A stretch of DNA of 64,000 nt from Cloeon dipterum (taxonomy: Eukaryota; Arthropoda; Insecta; Ephemeroptera; Baetidae): NCBI RefSeq assembly GCF_949628265.1, contig NC_088786.1, forward strand, positions 42,181,681-42,245,680, written 5' to 3'. The notes beneath the pieces were generated by a model. It was not told the origin of the DNA, did no database searches, and saw nothing but the letters and a program-made list of their open reading frames with translations. Position numbers and translations under genes: made by a program. Positions within the stretch are counted from its first letter, which is position 1. Each line of letters opens with the position of its first letter. Below, piece by piece: positions 23,635 through 36,673 of the stretch.

Positions 23635-25345
23635 AATCTGCGATGGCAGTTTTTTCCTGGTTTCATCGGCAGAAAATCTGCTGGAGTGTTTCTAAACTCT
23701 TTTATTCATTTTTATTTGCGTGGAAACGGGCTGGTGAGTTAATCAACGTCCAAACAGCACGGTTGGCGTTGACCTTTGTGACCTCATCGAGCTCAGATAG
23801 GATTTTATTTCTCTGCAACGGGAACTGGAAGATAACTCTTGAAATTTTTCTGCTGGGATAGTGATAATTTTTTAATTAAATGTAACGCGTGACTATTTGG
23901 AAAAACGCGATTTGATTTTTAAAAAATAAGCCAGTTAACCTTGTTTGTTTTCGTATGGTTGAGCGTCAAGGCCACTTCTCTGGAGGTTGGCACTTGGCAG
24001 GAAAAAAATGTGTGACTGTGAAGCGGCAGCTGGAATAAAAAGCAGCCTCGATTTGTCGATTAGGAGAGACGAAAACAGGCCGCGCATAGCCGAGCGACGT
24101 GCGATAAATTCATTTAACGGAAGCAACGTCCGGGCAGCAGTTCAAGTTAATTTATTTCAATTTTTGCCTCGCCCTTCGCCTCGACAATAAACACCAAGGT
24201 TTTTCGGCTGTGATTTTTGTTTATTTGTCCCTTGCAAGAGGAAAGTCAAACGAAAACGAAAATTATATCTAAATAAAAGTCAAGTGGGACTCGACAGAAG
24301 GCGCCGAAAGGTCGATTCATGAAACATCACTTTCCGCCTAGCAGCAACGAAAGCTTCTTTTGCGGCGGCTAGCCTAAATTGGCTAATTTTATATGCTCAC
24401 TCTGTCAGAAAAGTGGAGAGAAATAAGCATTCATTTGTCCCCTATAAGCGCTGCAGAAAATACAAAATCCTGATTACATTTTATTAAATTTTGTACATTT
24501 AAATGGAATTTGTGATCCGTTCATAAAAAAGTGTGGGTTATACTCGCAGGCCAAAGGAATATTAAAATAATTTATCAATCAAAGTAATACCGAGCTGCTG
24601 TGATAATTGTTCTCCTCGTTTTGTGAATTTTCTCGATAGAATTAACAAAATGTAAGTTAAGAATGGTTAAAGTTAAATTGGAGTTGCTCTGTGCTGTTGC
24701 AAAGCAAATTTCCTCTCGAGCCTTTGGCAGACGTTCACCTGCTTTTCAAGAAGAATTATTATTATTTCATTAATTAATATTTCATTGGTGATTTTATCTT
24801 ACTGCATTTTTTTAAGAAAAGATTTATTTTGAAAACTACAGAAGTCCAGCCAAGTCCGGAGAATGAACGGCTGGTGCTTGTTCTTCTGCACAAGGCAGCA
24901 CAAAAATATTTATTTGCTCCACTGAGACGTGCACCCCCTTGTAAACCAAGGGTTAAACAGGCACAAGAAAAGCTCTTATTCAAAGATGACAGGATTAAAA
25001 AAATAAAACGGATAGAAATGCTCTACTTGGAGCCATAAAAGTAAAAGTGAAACTTTAGGTTAAGCGGGAATGATTTGGATTTAAAAAATGAGAAGCCGCG
25101 CGTGCGGCTGCGAGCATTCAGGCTTGGGTTTGTAGGACGCCGGGAGAGGCTAGCTGGTCGACTATCGCACACTCGCGCCACTAGGCGGATAAACACACGC
25201 AGCGACGAAAAGTCTCACACTCTTCCCTGAGCGCGTGAGAGAAACGGATGCTCTGGCGCACATAACTCGCAAGCGAGAGCGAAAACGGATGAGCTACACC
25301 CTTCGCACTCGCCGCGCACTTTTCGGTAAGTTTTCCAGCGTTCGT
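23635..25345. repeat. Duplicated block B (partner 17030-20500)
   Basis: This block is the uninterrupted partner of block A and lacks the 1.85 kb hAT-like insert. Its 24780-25330 part is nearly identical to 19940-20470, while 23635-24300 has diverged more. No coding gene is supported. Confidence 0.75.
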
Positions 25346-25539
25346 ATCTGCCTGCTTGGAACTAAATTATTTTTAATTACGCACAGCCAGCGAGCACCGA
25401 AAGGATTTATATTTAAATAGCATTCCTGCGATTGATAGAAAATTAGCCTGAATTTATTTTCCGAAGTCGTTAATAGCGTTTTATTGTTCAAAAGGAAATT
25501 AACTGCAGGAATTATTTTGGCCAGTTACTATAAATTTGC

Positions 25540-25700
25540 TTTTTTAAACGCGACGCAATAGCATCCAAATGTTAGACTTTTCTGCGTATGCGGTGATGTC
25601 ACGAGTGGATAATAATTTCCGAGGCCAGCACGCGCAGCTCGTTCTCTCACTCAGCCAAGCACACTTTTCTCGATAAAAAAAGTCCAACTATTCCAATCTG
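25540..25700 (-). repeat. Inverted member of the dispersed repeat family
   Basis: It is the reverse complement of the 23375-23610 family: AAATGTTAGACTTTTCTGCG, a GGTGATGTCAC box, CCGAGGCCAGCACGCGCAGC, then CTCGTTCTCTCACTCAGCC and the ACTTTTCTCGATAAAAA end. Confidence 0.55.
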
Positions 25701-27790
25701 TTTGCAACAACCGGCGAAGAGGAGATGTGCCAACAAAGGTTCTCTCTTGATTTGATGAATGCTTTTTTTGTCGATTTTAGACAACTCCCAAAAAAATTAA
25801 TTCCGGAATAAAAAAAAAGAATTTGTCATCTAATAGTAAATTAATAAATCATTTATTCAAGTTTTTGTGGTTGAAATGCCAATTGGTTGCGTATTTTTTC
25901 GAACTGCAAATTGAACAGTGCAGCATTGAGAGAGTAAATTCTGTTCTGTACGCTTTAATCCGAAATAATTAAGTTTTATTTCAATTTTTATAATACTCAT
26001 CAGTGCTTCTATCAATTTCTGACCGTGTTTTTTATAAATGAATCGGGAAAGAAACAGAATTTTCAGCACACACGAATCACTTGAAAGTCGAAAGTTAGAA
26101 AATAATTTATAGCTAATTCTTAACTATTAACTAAAATCGGTGAAAAGTGCTAAAAAGCTTGCCTTTTTTTGGGCATCGTATAAATTTTGTTGATGCGACG
26201 CAAAAGTGGGAGTTTATTTATTTCCTATGCTGCCTCTCGCGAGCAGAGAAGCAACTTTCAGAACCAAATGTAAGCCGATCCTCCCGCAAGTAGTTTTGTA
26301 ACCTGATGACAAAAATAATTCTTTTTTTTTAATTTTGAGATTTTAAAAATTAATTATTTCTTATCCTCTGCTTCAAATTATAATTGAATTTTATTTTCAC
26401 CCACGTACATAATAACTGAGATATTATGTGTGTGGTTATAAGAGTTCGTTGAAGTGGATTTTGAAATCGCGAAGCGGTGCAGCATGCACAGCAGGGGCAC
26501 GTAATTGCTTTTGGCCGCCTCGCACACACTTTTTGTCGATTTTTTTTTTTTTTTTTTTTTTTTTTGCTTAAATTCGACCATTCATTGTATCCTGGACCAC
26601 GAACCCTCATCAGAAGCATATCGCAAAAGGCTTTTAATTGACATATCCAACCGACCTTTTTCAGGGTACGGCGACCTGAAACCCTTTCCCAGGCCGAATT
26701 TTAATGCATTTTAAAGATTTTTTCATTTTTTTTGGCGGCGTTGATTGTTCAACCCCGCCTGCCAGCAGCCTTCCTCAGGTCGCGCAACCTAGCTACTGCT
26801 TTTGCAAGATTTTAGCATCGCCGACGCTCATTCTTTGGTGATTTTTCAGGGCGCAAACGGCGCCACCGGGCCCCCGCAGAGGTTTTCCCTTCCCCGCAGA
26901 GGGGGGAGGGAAAACGGCCTTTTCAACGCTTCTAACAAAATTTTTATTTTTAATCTTTTTCAAAGCACACGCTGATCTGCATTTTATTTTACCAATGACT
27001 AAAACAAAATTTAATAGTCTCCGAAAACTTGCTGCGATTTAAACTGTTTTAAAAATATGTCAGTTCGATGGTTTTAAAAGTTTAGAGCTAAAAAATGCTT
27101 CATTTTAAAATCGAAATGTCCATTACGAAATATTAATTGCATAATTCGTTTCTGTTGATAGGCGAGAAAAATAGAAGATTGACAACTGATTTAATTTTAA
27201 TTAATTAATTATATATCATTTTCTGGGAACCCCTGAGCGAATGTTTATATTTGCCCGTCTGAGATTTTTTTGTGGATTGCCCCTACACTCTAGAGTACCC
27301 CGAACAGTGCCCTCGGGGCCGCACTGGCGATTCAAAGTTTACCGTCAACTCATTTGGCGTCGACAAAATTTCTCTTGCTCCTGAATTTGGCCCCCCTCCC
27401 CCGCTCCCCCCCGTGGCCCTGTATACGCGCGCGTTTTTGGGGTTCAGCAGGGCAAGAGGTGGGCCGACGTAAGGAAGGTTGTTTCATATCCTATTATTTA
27501 GAATTCAAAATTTTGTCTCACTTCTCACTTTTCTGCAGCGCCTTCAGCAGATTTCACACGAGCAGAAGCAGAGCCATGGTGGGCGTGCAGTTATTGCGCT
27601 TGCCACTGCGAAATTAATAGAAACTTGAGCTCAACTGGCGCAATCCAATAAAAACCGTCCGCATCCGAAGTGAAAAGTTATAAAAATTAAATTGAATAAT
27701 CTGCGATGGTGAAAATCGTTATGCATGAAAACACAATGTAATTTTGGAAGTAGTTGGTTAAATCCAGCAGGCACATACATATCTATAAAC
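25701..27790. other. Intergenic stretch, no gene seen
   Basis: No supported exon. It contains a T homopolymer of about 26 bases (26540-26565) and GC-rich patches near 26850-26910 and 27390-27440 (C-runs). Neither patch forms a convincing open frame. Confidence 0.4.
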
Positions 27791-28470
27791 TAGAGCCCTG
27801 CACGGAAGTAAAAGTAACCACACCGCGGAGCGGGAGTTGGTTTAGTGTTTTGTCATTTCAGGTGGGTGCGGTGCGGTTGCGGGTTTAATGTATGCGAGTG
27901 CGGTTTTATGCACTAAAAAACGCGAAATATTTTGTGAAGCCACCAACAGATGGCACCATCATAATATACTTTCGATTTGAAGGATTTTAAATGGGACTAC
28001 TGTGCATTCTTCACTTCAAATCGATTCGTTTGACGTGCTGAAAACCTATATAGGTTATGTAAGCCATTCGGCGTAGGTTCGTGAACAACTTTTTAATATT
28101 AAATACTTTCTACGGAGAATGCGGCTGGACTGAATTTGGTTTCAAGCATGTCAAAAGAAAGCAAATTAAGTGAATTAAATTAAGACAGTAGCAGGATCAA
28201 ATCTGAAATTGCAGAGGAGGTAAATTAAAATTAAATTTTGTACCAAAGTGTACAGTGGCGCCATCTGATGGAGGCTTCGAACACAAGGGCTAAATGCAAT
28301 TGGTCGAATGAAAAATTTAAAGTATGAAGTTTGCGGTTTAAAAACCCGCGGGTGCGGGTTTTTGGTAATGCGGGTAAGGGTTTTCGGAACAAGCCTCACT
28401 GCGGGTAAGGGTTAAAATTTAGAATTCCGTGCGTGGGTGTGGGTGAAAAATCCACCCGTGCAGAGCTCTG
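27791..28470. mobile_element. Non-autonomous hAT-like element upstream of receptor copy 2
   Basis: The terminal inverted repeats are TAGAGCCCTGCACGGA (left) and CAGAGCTCTGCACGGG (right, read inward). They are flanked by 8-bp near-identical target duplications CTATAAAC (27783-27790) and CTATAGAC (28471-28478). The interior shares a hairpin core (GACGTGCTGAAAACC near 28035) and an AACAGATGGC block with the inside of the 17316-19166 element, so the two are related. It ends about 245 bp before the receptor start codon. Confidence 0.8.
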
Positions 28471-28716
28471 CTATAGACTTACTAACATGAGTCTTCTTTT
28501 TGTCTGGTAAGCAAATTAAGAAAATGTTTTTAGTAATACTCATAAAATAGACTTGCAACAGCTTTTTACATATTCCATAAATTGACATTAGTGCTTTTTT
28601 AAAGTAATTAGGGTTTTTTTAATTCGCTCGTTGTTTTGCTTTCTTTGATTTCAGTTTGTATGATGAAATGGAAATATAACGGCTAGTGAAAACGACATTG
28701 TAGACATCCCAGTAAG

Positions 28717-31700
28717 ATGCAAACGGAAGAAAATTATTTCGCTTACTGTTTGGATACGAACACCAACATAAATTACTTTGTCGTACCGTCAAAGTTTTTG
28801 AAACCAAGACCAAAAGCAATAAATTCGAAACCAGGAGTTGCCTGGGTCACTCTTGGTCAAGACTTCTGGGGAGGTGTGTTCCAATCAGCATGGCTAAAGT
28901 CTTTGGAGATGGACCCTGACGATGGGTTCTTCCTGGACAAAAAACCCGACAAGGATTTCGAGCACTTGCTGACCGAGGCAGAGTACAAAGATTGTCTCGT
29001 TCTTGCCACTGCATCCTCAGTCCAAGAATTGCAAGTGTTCGTTCAAACGTGCAACATCAAAATTCCAAAGAAATACAAACGTTTGGACTATTCTGACGCT
29101 TCAGGAAGTCAACAACTCAACGAGACGCAGCAGGTTCGTAAAGAGTTTGTTTTTATGAAAATCCTTTACAACTATATGTATATCTCATTTCATCTTGACG
29201 TCATATAGAACCAGAAACATCAGATAATAATAAATAACCAACTCTTTACTAATATTTCTCAGCAAAACAAGCAATTAGAGAGTGCCGAATCCAATCAGCA
29301 AACGAGTAATAAAGACATTTCAACGGCCTCAAAAGGATCGGAGGAGTCAAACTCTGCCACAATATTTCCGGGAGGTGTGCAAAAATTTTATCACCCTTTG
29401 AAAATCCCATCGAATAATAATGTTTTTACAGGAGCAACTCCTTTCGTTCTGCCACAAGAGCGCAAAGAAATTGATTTGGAAAAACCGATCGAGTCGCATG
29501 ATGTCTCGGAGAATGACTATAGAGGTAGTGCTATAGCGAGGCGTGATTACTACTAAAATTTCCAATCTCCGTCATCACATGTAATTAGAATAGTTGGTAA
29601 ATAATTGCACTTCATTTATTCCAGGCAATTCACACATTCGACCTAAAGGGGTTGCGAATTTAGGATTTTTTGAATCTGAAAAAGATGGAATGGTCAACAG
29701 AAAAAACGCAGACAAGTAATTTTTTCTGAGTTTAGACATATTTAGAAACTAACATCGCCATTTCAAGTGTTTGTGTCCTGGTCATTCACTACGATTTCAA
29801 AAACGATCCTGAATTGATCCGAAATGGAGACGCCCGTGACGTAAAACATATCGAGAGAATCTTCGGGGGAAACCGGAATTGCAATTTCCGTAATTTCCGA
29901 TCACCGAACAAAAAGACTTTGCTTCAACTTCTGGGTGACCAAGAAAAGCTTTTACAGTACTTTAACTCAAAAGGTTTCACATTCAAATTAAAAGTTATAT
30001 GAGATTATGATCACATTTCTGATTCAGATGACGTGCCCTCTGTTTTCGTGCTTTTCATTCTCTCTCATGGGACTGAAAACGGAACAATATTGACAGACCT
30101 TTTAGATAGTGAAACAAACAAATACGAATATTTCACAACAGATGAGGTTTTGGACTCATTGCAGAACCTTAAGAAATTCGAAAAATGTCTGAAAGTTGTA
30201 AATTTTGGGGTAAGCTCAAAATTCATAATTTTTAACAAAAGAAACCAGGAATATTGCAAAATAGTCATGTCAAAATATTCTTTCATGTTTCAGCCATGTC
30301 GGGGGATGTTGGTGGATTCAAAGTTCGTCAAGAAGAATTCATACCCAAACTATAAAAACGACAATTCATGCAGAATCACCAATCGCCCAGGAATGCACAA
30401 CTACGTCGTGTTCTATTCGACAGTTGAAAGTAATTTTTTACAGCAACGATTCTTCATTCGTAACGTCAATAAATTTGAAAATCCTACAGCGACATTGGCT
30501 AACACTGATGAAAATGGTTCATGGATGGTCCGAAATATGTGCACGTGTCTCGACAGCGCTACTGATGATGAGTCCTTGTTGAAATTCTTCACTATTGTTC
30601 AGAATCGCATGCATCAAGAGTCGCGCTCTTTAATGAACCTAGCAAAAAACACTCATATTGGGCAGACACCAGAGCTCAAAATGTTTCAACAAGACAAAAA
30701 ATTCATTATCTCAAAGTGAGTGTCATAAATTTATTAATCGGAAAAATGTCGATAAGTGCAAACCTAGTTGATTTTCCACACAATCCAACAAAAAGTGTAT
30801 CAGTTACTAACAAAAAAAATTTCAGGGCGAAAATCCCAGCAAAACCTTCTTCAAACACTGATGGGTCTGGAAACGTGAGCAAAGTCTCAAATGAAATACA
30901 ATCCGTCAACTTCTCCTGGAAATCAGATGAGGGACAAGATATCAGGGGTCGTAGATGTTTCATTTTATCCGTGGTCCGAAACAAACAAGTGCAAGAAATG
31001 ACAAGAGCTCTTCAGAACCTGGACTTCGAAATCACAGACTGGACACTGAGTGGTAAACCCCTGGGATTTTATTTAAAGACAGGTGAGCAGAAGCCAACGA
31101 AGGAGATAAATTAGTTTGATCTAATTCTGTTTTTACAGTATCTGAGTTGGAACCAGACGTGGGCTGCATTTTGACCTGCATATTTGGTCCTGTGTGTGAA
31201 AATGAAGAGAAAGAGGTTTGCGTGCGCGTGCAAAAGGGTAAAAATATTCCAATCAAGGACATCCTCTACAGCTTGGTCGGCCCTAGAAACGACAAATTGA
31301 TAGGAAAGCCGAAAATTCTGTTCGTTGTTAACGTGGAAGCACCAAAGACTGACAGTGTAAGCTCTATTCCAACTGTTCCAAAAGATGAGATTAATTCATA
31401 TCTTTCAATTTAGATTTCTTTGGACGTGAAAGATTTACAAGTGTCTGCAACAAACCACAGTGGCTGGCTCGTTTTGATCTTAAAATATGAGGGTAAGTTC
31501 AGACAGAACGTGATTCATCAAAAGATGCGCATACTTAATTACTTCTTTCTCAGATTCATCAGAGAAGTTAATTCAACAACTTGGAAACATCGGTGACAAA
31601 AGCCTGCAAGAACTTCTGGAGCCTCTGCTAACTCGTGAGTCCAATAGAGAAGATGCGGTTCTTCTCAATTCTACTTTGCAGTATATCTTAAAATTTCCGA

Positions 31701-34700
31701 TTTGGCCGAGAGCATTTGTAAATCCCGATTTCAAGCTGAAAACGACAAAAATCCCCCGTGACCAAATGGTTGCTTTCGGAAATTCTAAGGAATATCCTAT
31801 TGGGGAAAAGATCGATTTAGATACATTAATCAAAATGGCAAAAAGATTGTTTGAGGAAAACAAAAAATCAATTGAGAGTCCACTTCAGGAAATGAGCCAT
31901 GTTGAAAATTCAGAAATATTAAGTGATATTGAAACTTCGATAAAGTTTAATCAAGTCAGAGAACTAGAATCTATCTCTGAGGCTGAAAATTCTGCTGAAG
32001 CGAGCATTGTTTGGTTGTTTAATTCAGTTGCTAGAGCTGGCAAATCGACCGTTCTCAAAGAAATGGCGCACCAACTAACCAAACAAGATGGAGGTTTTAA
32101 AGTTCTGCTAATTCCTCTCAAAAAACATTATCGGTACTTATTTGACATGCCTGCAATGAACGTGAATGAAATCGAATTTCTCGCCAAGACATCTTGCAAT
32201 TCTCTTGACGACATCAACAACTGGATTGAGAAGAGAGAACTCATTGTTTTCCTCGACGGATTCGACGAAGTGTGTCCAGATTTCAGAGATAAAATCATAC
32301 ACATTTTGATTGCAATAAATAAAGCAAGAGTTCCAGTCTTTATCGGAACCAGGCCTCACGAAGTGCACCACATTCAAGAGAGGATACAAAACACGACGAT
32401 AATTGAGATCGAACCACTTGATGAAGCAAAGCAAATAGAGTTTCTGCGGATTGTTGGCCGAAAGAATGAAAAAGATATCAATCAATTGAGGGAAAACTTC
32501 AAAGACAAAGATATTCTGGGAAACCCACTCTATCTCAATTTGTTGGCCGATTACAACGGTGATGGAAACTTGTACGAAATCTTTGACACAATAGTGAGGC
32601 GAAAAGTAGAAATTTGCTTGAAGAGAGAAAACGGTGGCAAAGATGTCGGAGAAGAGAAGATTGAAAATTCATTGAAGTTCATTCAATTGGTGGCCTCTCG
32701 TTTTGTGACAGGAGTGAAGATTGACCAAGGTAGTGTAACAAAGGAACTTTTGGAGGAGATGAATGCTTTTGGAGTTGTGACATATTACAATGACACTGTA
32801 AATTTCACTCACCAAGTGTTTGCAGAATTTCTTACCGCGCAAAAATGTATATACGATTTAAAAAATCCAGTATCTGAAAGAGTGCCATTGTTCAATGATG
32901 AACTGATGCAGTGCAGGAAGTTTGTCGACCTTTTCTTTTCCACAGAAATGGGGAAGGACACGTCGTTCAAAGAAGCTTTTACGGTTTTTGCAAAATCAAC
33001 CGACAAATTGCAATTAGTCAAACAAATATGTCGAGAGAATTTGAGGCAAATGTTCAATTTTCTCAACCCCGATCTCTCATTAAAAGATGAAGACGGAAAA
33101 AACGCTTTTCACTTCGCATTGAGGCATCTTGAAATGGCCAAGATGGTGCACGAAAAGAACAGCATGTTAGCAACCGAAATAACAAACAATGGAGAAAACT
33201 GTCTCCACCTGGCGATTGATGACGAAGAATGCAGCGAGAAAGTGGCTCTTTGGATCATGCAAAACATTGAAGTGGACAAAAACGCTGAAACCAAATCTGG
33301 GGACACACCACTTTTGCTGGCTGGAAAAAGAAAAAAATGGGAAGTAGCGCAGCAGCTTGTATTGAAATACAATGTTGAAGATAACAAAATTGATTCAACG
33401 GGAAACACATTTTTGCACTATGCTGTCCAGTCAAATAACATAGATTTAGTGCGAGTACTTCTTCAAAGGGGCTCAGATGTCAATTTCAAAAATAAACAGG
33501 GAAACTCAGCCCTCTACCTTGCTGCTGGGTTGAATAAAAACCCACAAATCGTAAAAATTTTGCTACAAAAAGGTGCCAAAGTCAATGCAAAAAACAATGA
33601 TAACTGGACCGCAATACATTGTGCCGCTTCAAATAATCCAAATGTAGAAGTGATCCAAAAGCTGCTCGAAAACGGCGCCGACGTTGATTCACAAACTAAA
33701 CTAGGAGCTACAGCCCTTCACCTAGCTGCTCGGAATAATAAAAACCCAGAAATTGTCAAACTTTTGCTTGGAAGCGGTGCCAAAATAAATGCAAAAGAAA
33801 ATGATAACTGCACCGCACTACATTGTGCCGCTTCAAATAACCCAAATGTAGAAGTGATCCAAAAGCTGCTCGAAAACGGCGCCAACGTTGATTCACAAAA
33901 TGAAGAAGGAACTACAGCCCTTCACCTAGCTGCTCGGAATAATAGAAACCCAGAAATTGTGAGACTTTTGCTTGGAAGCGGTGCCAAAATAAATGCAAAA
34001 GACAATGATAACTGGACCGCACTACATAAAGCCGCTTCAAATAACCCAAATGTAGAAGTGATCCAAAAGCTGCTCGAAAACGGCGCCGACGTTGATTCAC
34101 AAACTAAACTAGGAAATACAGCCCTTCACCTAGCTGCTCGATATAATGAAAACCCAGAAATCGTGAGAATTTTACTGCAAAAAGGGGCAAAAATAAATGC
34201 AAAAGACAATGATAACTGGACCGCACTACATAAAGCCGCTTCAAATAACCCAAATGTAGAAGTGATCCAAAAGCTGCTCGAAAACGGCGCCAACGTTGAT
34301 TCACAATCTAAACTAGGAGCTACAGCCCTTCACCTAGCTGCTCGGAATAATAAAAACCCAGAAATTGTCAAACTTTTGCTTGGAAGCGGTGCCAAAATAA
34401 ATGCAAAAGACAATGATAACTGCACCGCACTACATTACGCCGCTTCATGTAACCCAAATGTAGAAGTGATCCAAAAGCTGCTCGAAAACGGCGCCGACGT
34501 TGATTCACATACTAAAGAAGGATATTCCGCCCTTCAATGTGCCGCTTCAAATAACCCAAATGTAGAAGTGATCCAAAAGCTGCTCGAAAACGGCGCCGAC
34601 GTTGATTCACAAACTAAACTAGGAAATACAGCCCTTCACCTAGCTGCTCGATATAATGAAAACCCAGAAATCGTGAGAATTTTACTGCAAAAAGGGGCAA

Positions 34701-36673
34701 AAATAAATGCAAAAGACAATGATAACTGGACCGCACTACATAAAGCCGCTTCAAATAACCCAAATGTAGAAGTGATCCAAAAGCTGCTCGAAAACGGCGC
34801 CAACGTTGATTCACAATCTAAACTAGGAGCTACAGCCCTTCACCTAGCTGCTTGGAATAATAAAAACCCAGAAATTGTCAAACTTTTGCTTGGAAGCGGT
34901 GCCAAAATAAATGCAAAAGACAATGATAACTGCACCGCACTACATTACGCCGCTTCATGTAACCCAAATGTAGAAGTGATCCAAAAGCTGCTCGAAAACG
35001 GCGCCGACGTTGATTCACATACTAAAGAAGGATATTCCGCCCTTCAATGTGCCGCTTCAAATAACCCAAATGTAGAAGTGATCCAAAAGCTGCTCGAAAA
35101 CGGCGCCGACGTTGATTCACAAACTAAACTAGGAGCTACAGCCCTTCACCTAGCTGCTCGGAATAATAAAAACCCAGAAATTGTCAAACTTTTGCTTGGA
35201 AGCGGTGCCAAAATAAATGCAAAAGACAATGATAACTGCACCGCACTACATTACGCCGCTTCATGTAACCCAAATGTAGAAGTGATCCAAAAGCTGCTCG
35301 AAAACGGCGCCGACGTTGATTCACATACTAAAGAAGGATATTCCGCCCTTCAATGTGCCGCTTCAAATAACCCAAATGTAGAAGTGATCCAAAAGCTGCT
35401 CGAAAACGGCGCCGACGTTCATTCACATACTAAAGAAGGATATTCCGCCCTTCAATGTGCCGCTTCAAATAACCCAAATGTAGAAGTGATCCAAAAGCTG
35501 CTCGAAAACGGCGCCGACGTTGATTCACAAACTAAACTAGGAGCTACAGCCCTTCACCTAGCTGCTCGGAATAATAAAAACCCAGAAATTGTCAAACTTT
35601 TGCTTGGAAGCGGTGCCAAAATAAATGCAAAAGACAATGATAACTGCACCGCACTACATTACGCCGCTTCATGTAACCCAAATGTAGAAGTGATCCAAAA
35701 GCTGCTCGAAAACGGCGCCGACGTTGATTCACATACTAAAGAAGGATATTCCGCCCTTCAATGTGCCGCTTCAAATAACCCAAATGTAGAAGTGATCCAA
35801 AAGCTGCTCGAAAACGGCGCCGACGTTCATTCACATACTAAAGAAGGATATTCCGCCCTTCAATGTGCCGCTTCAAATAACCCAAATGTAGAAGTGATCC
35901 AAAAGCTGCTCGAAAACGGCGCCGACGTTGATTCACAAACTAAACTAGGAGCTACAGCCCTTCACCTAGCTGCTCGGAATAATAAAAACCCAGAAATTGT
36001 CAAACTTTTGCTTGGAAGCGGTGCCAAAATAAATGCAAAAGACAATGATAACTGCACCGCACTACATTACGCCGCTTCATGTAACCCAAATGTAGAAGTG
36101 ATCCAAAAGCTGCTCGAAAACGGCGCCGACGTTGATTCACATACTAAAGAAGGATATTCCGCCCTTCAATGTGCCGCTTCAAATAACCCAAATGTAGAAG
36201 TGATCCAAAAGCTGCTCGAAAACGGCGCCGACGTTCATTCACATACTAAAGAAGGATATTCCGCCCTTCAATGTGCCGCTTCAAATAACCCAAATGTAGA
36301 AGTGATCCAAAAGCTGCTCGAAAACGGCGCCGACGTTCATTCACAAATTGGGGAAGGAAGTACAGCCCTTCACCTAGCTGCTCGGAATAATAGAAATCCA
36401 GAAATTGTGAGACTTTTGCTTGGAAGCGGTGCCAAAATAAATGCAAAAAACAATGACAAATGGACCGCACTGCATAAAGCCGCTACATTTAACTCAAATC
36501 CAGAAGTGGTTCAAGAGCTGCTTGATCAAGGCGCGGAAATAAATGTAGAAAACGACTGCGGAAGAACTGCTTTATTTCTCGCCGTAAAGCATAATCCAGT
36601 GAAAAGAGTGATTACAAAATTGCGCGAGCATGGGGCCAAAGAAATCAATGACAAAGAATATATATTGTTTTAG
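28717..36673 (+). CDS. Caspase-NACHT-ankyrin receptor, copy 2 (complete, 2398 aa)
   Basis: Eleven phase-consistent exons: 28717-29133, 29263-29374, 29432-29524, 29625-29715, 29768-29973, 30028-30209, 30294-30715, 30826-31082, 31139-31356, 31414-31492 and 31554-36673. The start is the first ATG after an in-frame upstream stop. Residues 1-237 are unrecognised. A caspase (C14) domain spans about 238-507, with IRNGDARD (S1 Arg), catalytic LSHG (His about 319), PCRG (Cys about 369) and p10 motifs YSTVES and GSWMV. A degenerate caspase-like domain spans about 508-692. NACHT has a Walker A-like SVARAGKST (about 850) and Walker B FLDGFDE (about 925). About 35 ankyrin repeats run from about 1203 to the end. 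A receptor that activates its own protease arm is inferred. The Walker A carries Arg where copy 1 has Gly. No signal peptide or membrane segment is seen. Confidence 0.9.
33430..36440 (+). repeat. Homogenised tandem ankyrin-coding array, copy 2
   Basis: The array consists of 102-bp ankyrin units in a higher-order 408-bp block with starts at about 35131, 35539, 35947 and 36355. Each block has one LGATALHLAA unit, one INAKDNDNCTALHYAA unit and two HTKEGYSALQCAA units. Blocks are essentially identical at the nucleotide level. The block composition differs from that in copy 1, so the two arrays were amplified separately after duplication. Confidence 0.9.

Noticed and set aside
26350-26619. Lysine-run open frame on the minus strand
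   Set aside because: The Lys run is only the translation of the T homopolymer at 26540-26565.
27791-28470. Considered as promoter sequence of receptor copy 2
   Set aside because: Terminal inverted repeats and flanking 8-bp duplications show it is a transposon. A secondary promoter effect stays possible but is unsupported.
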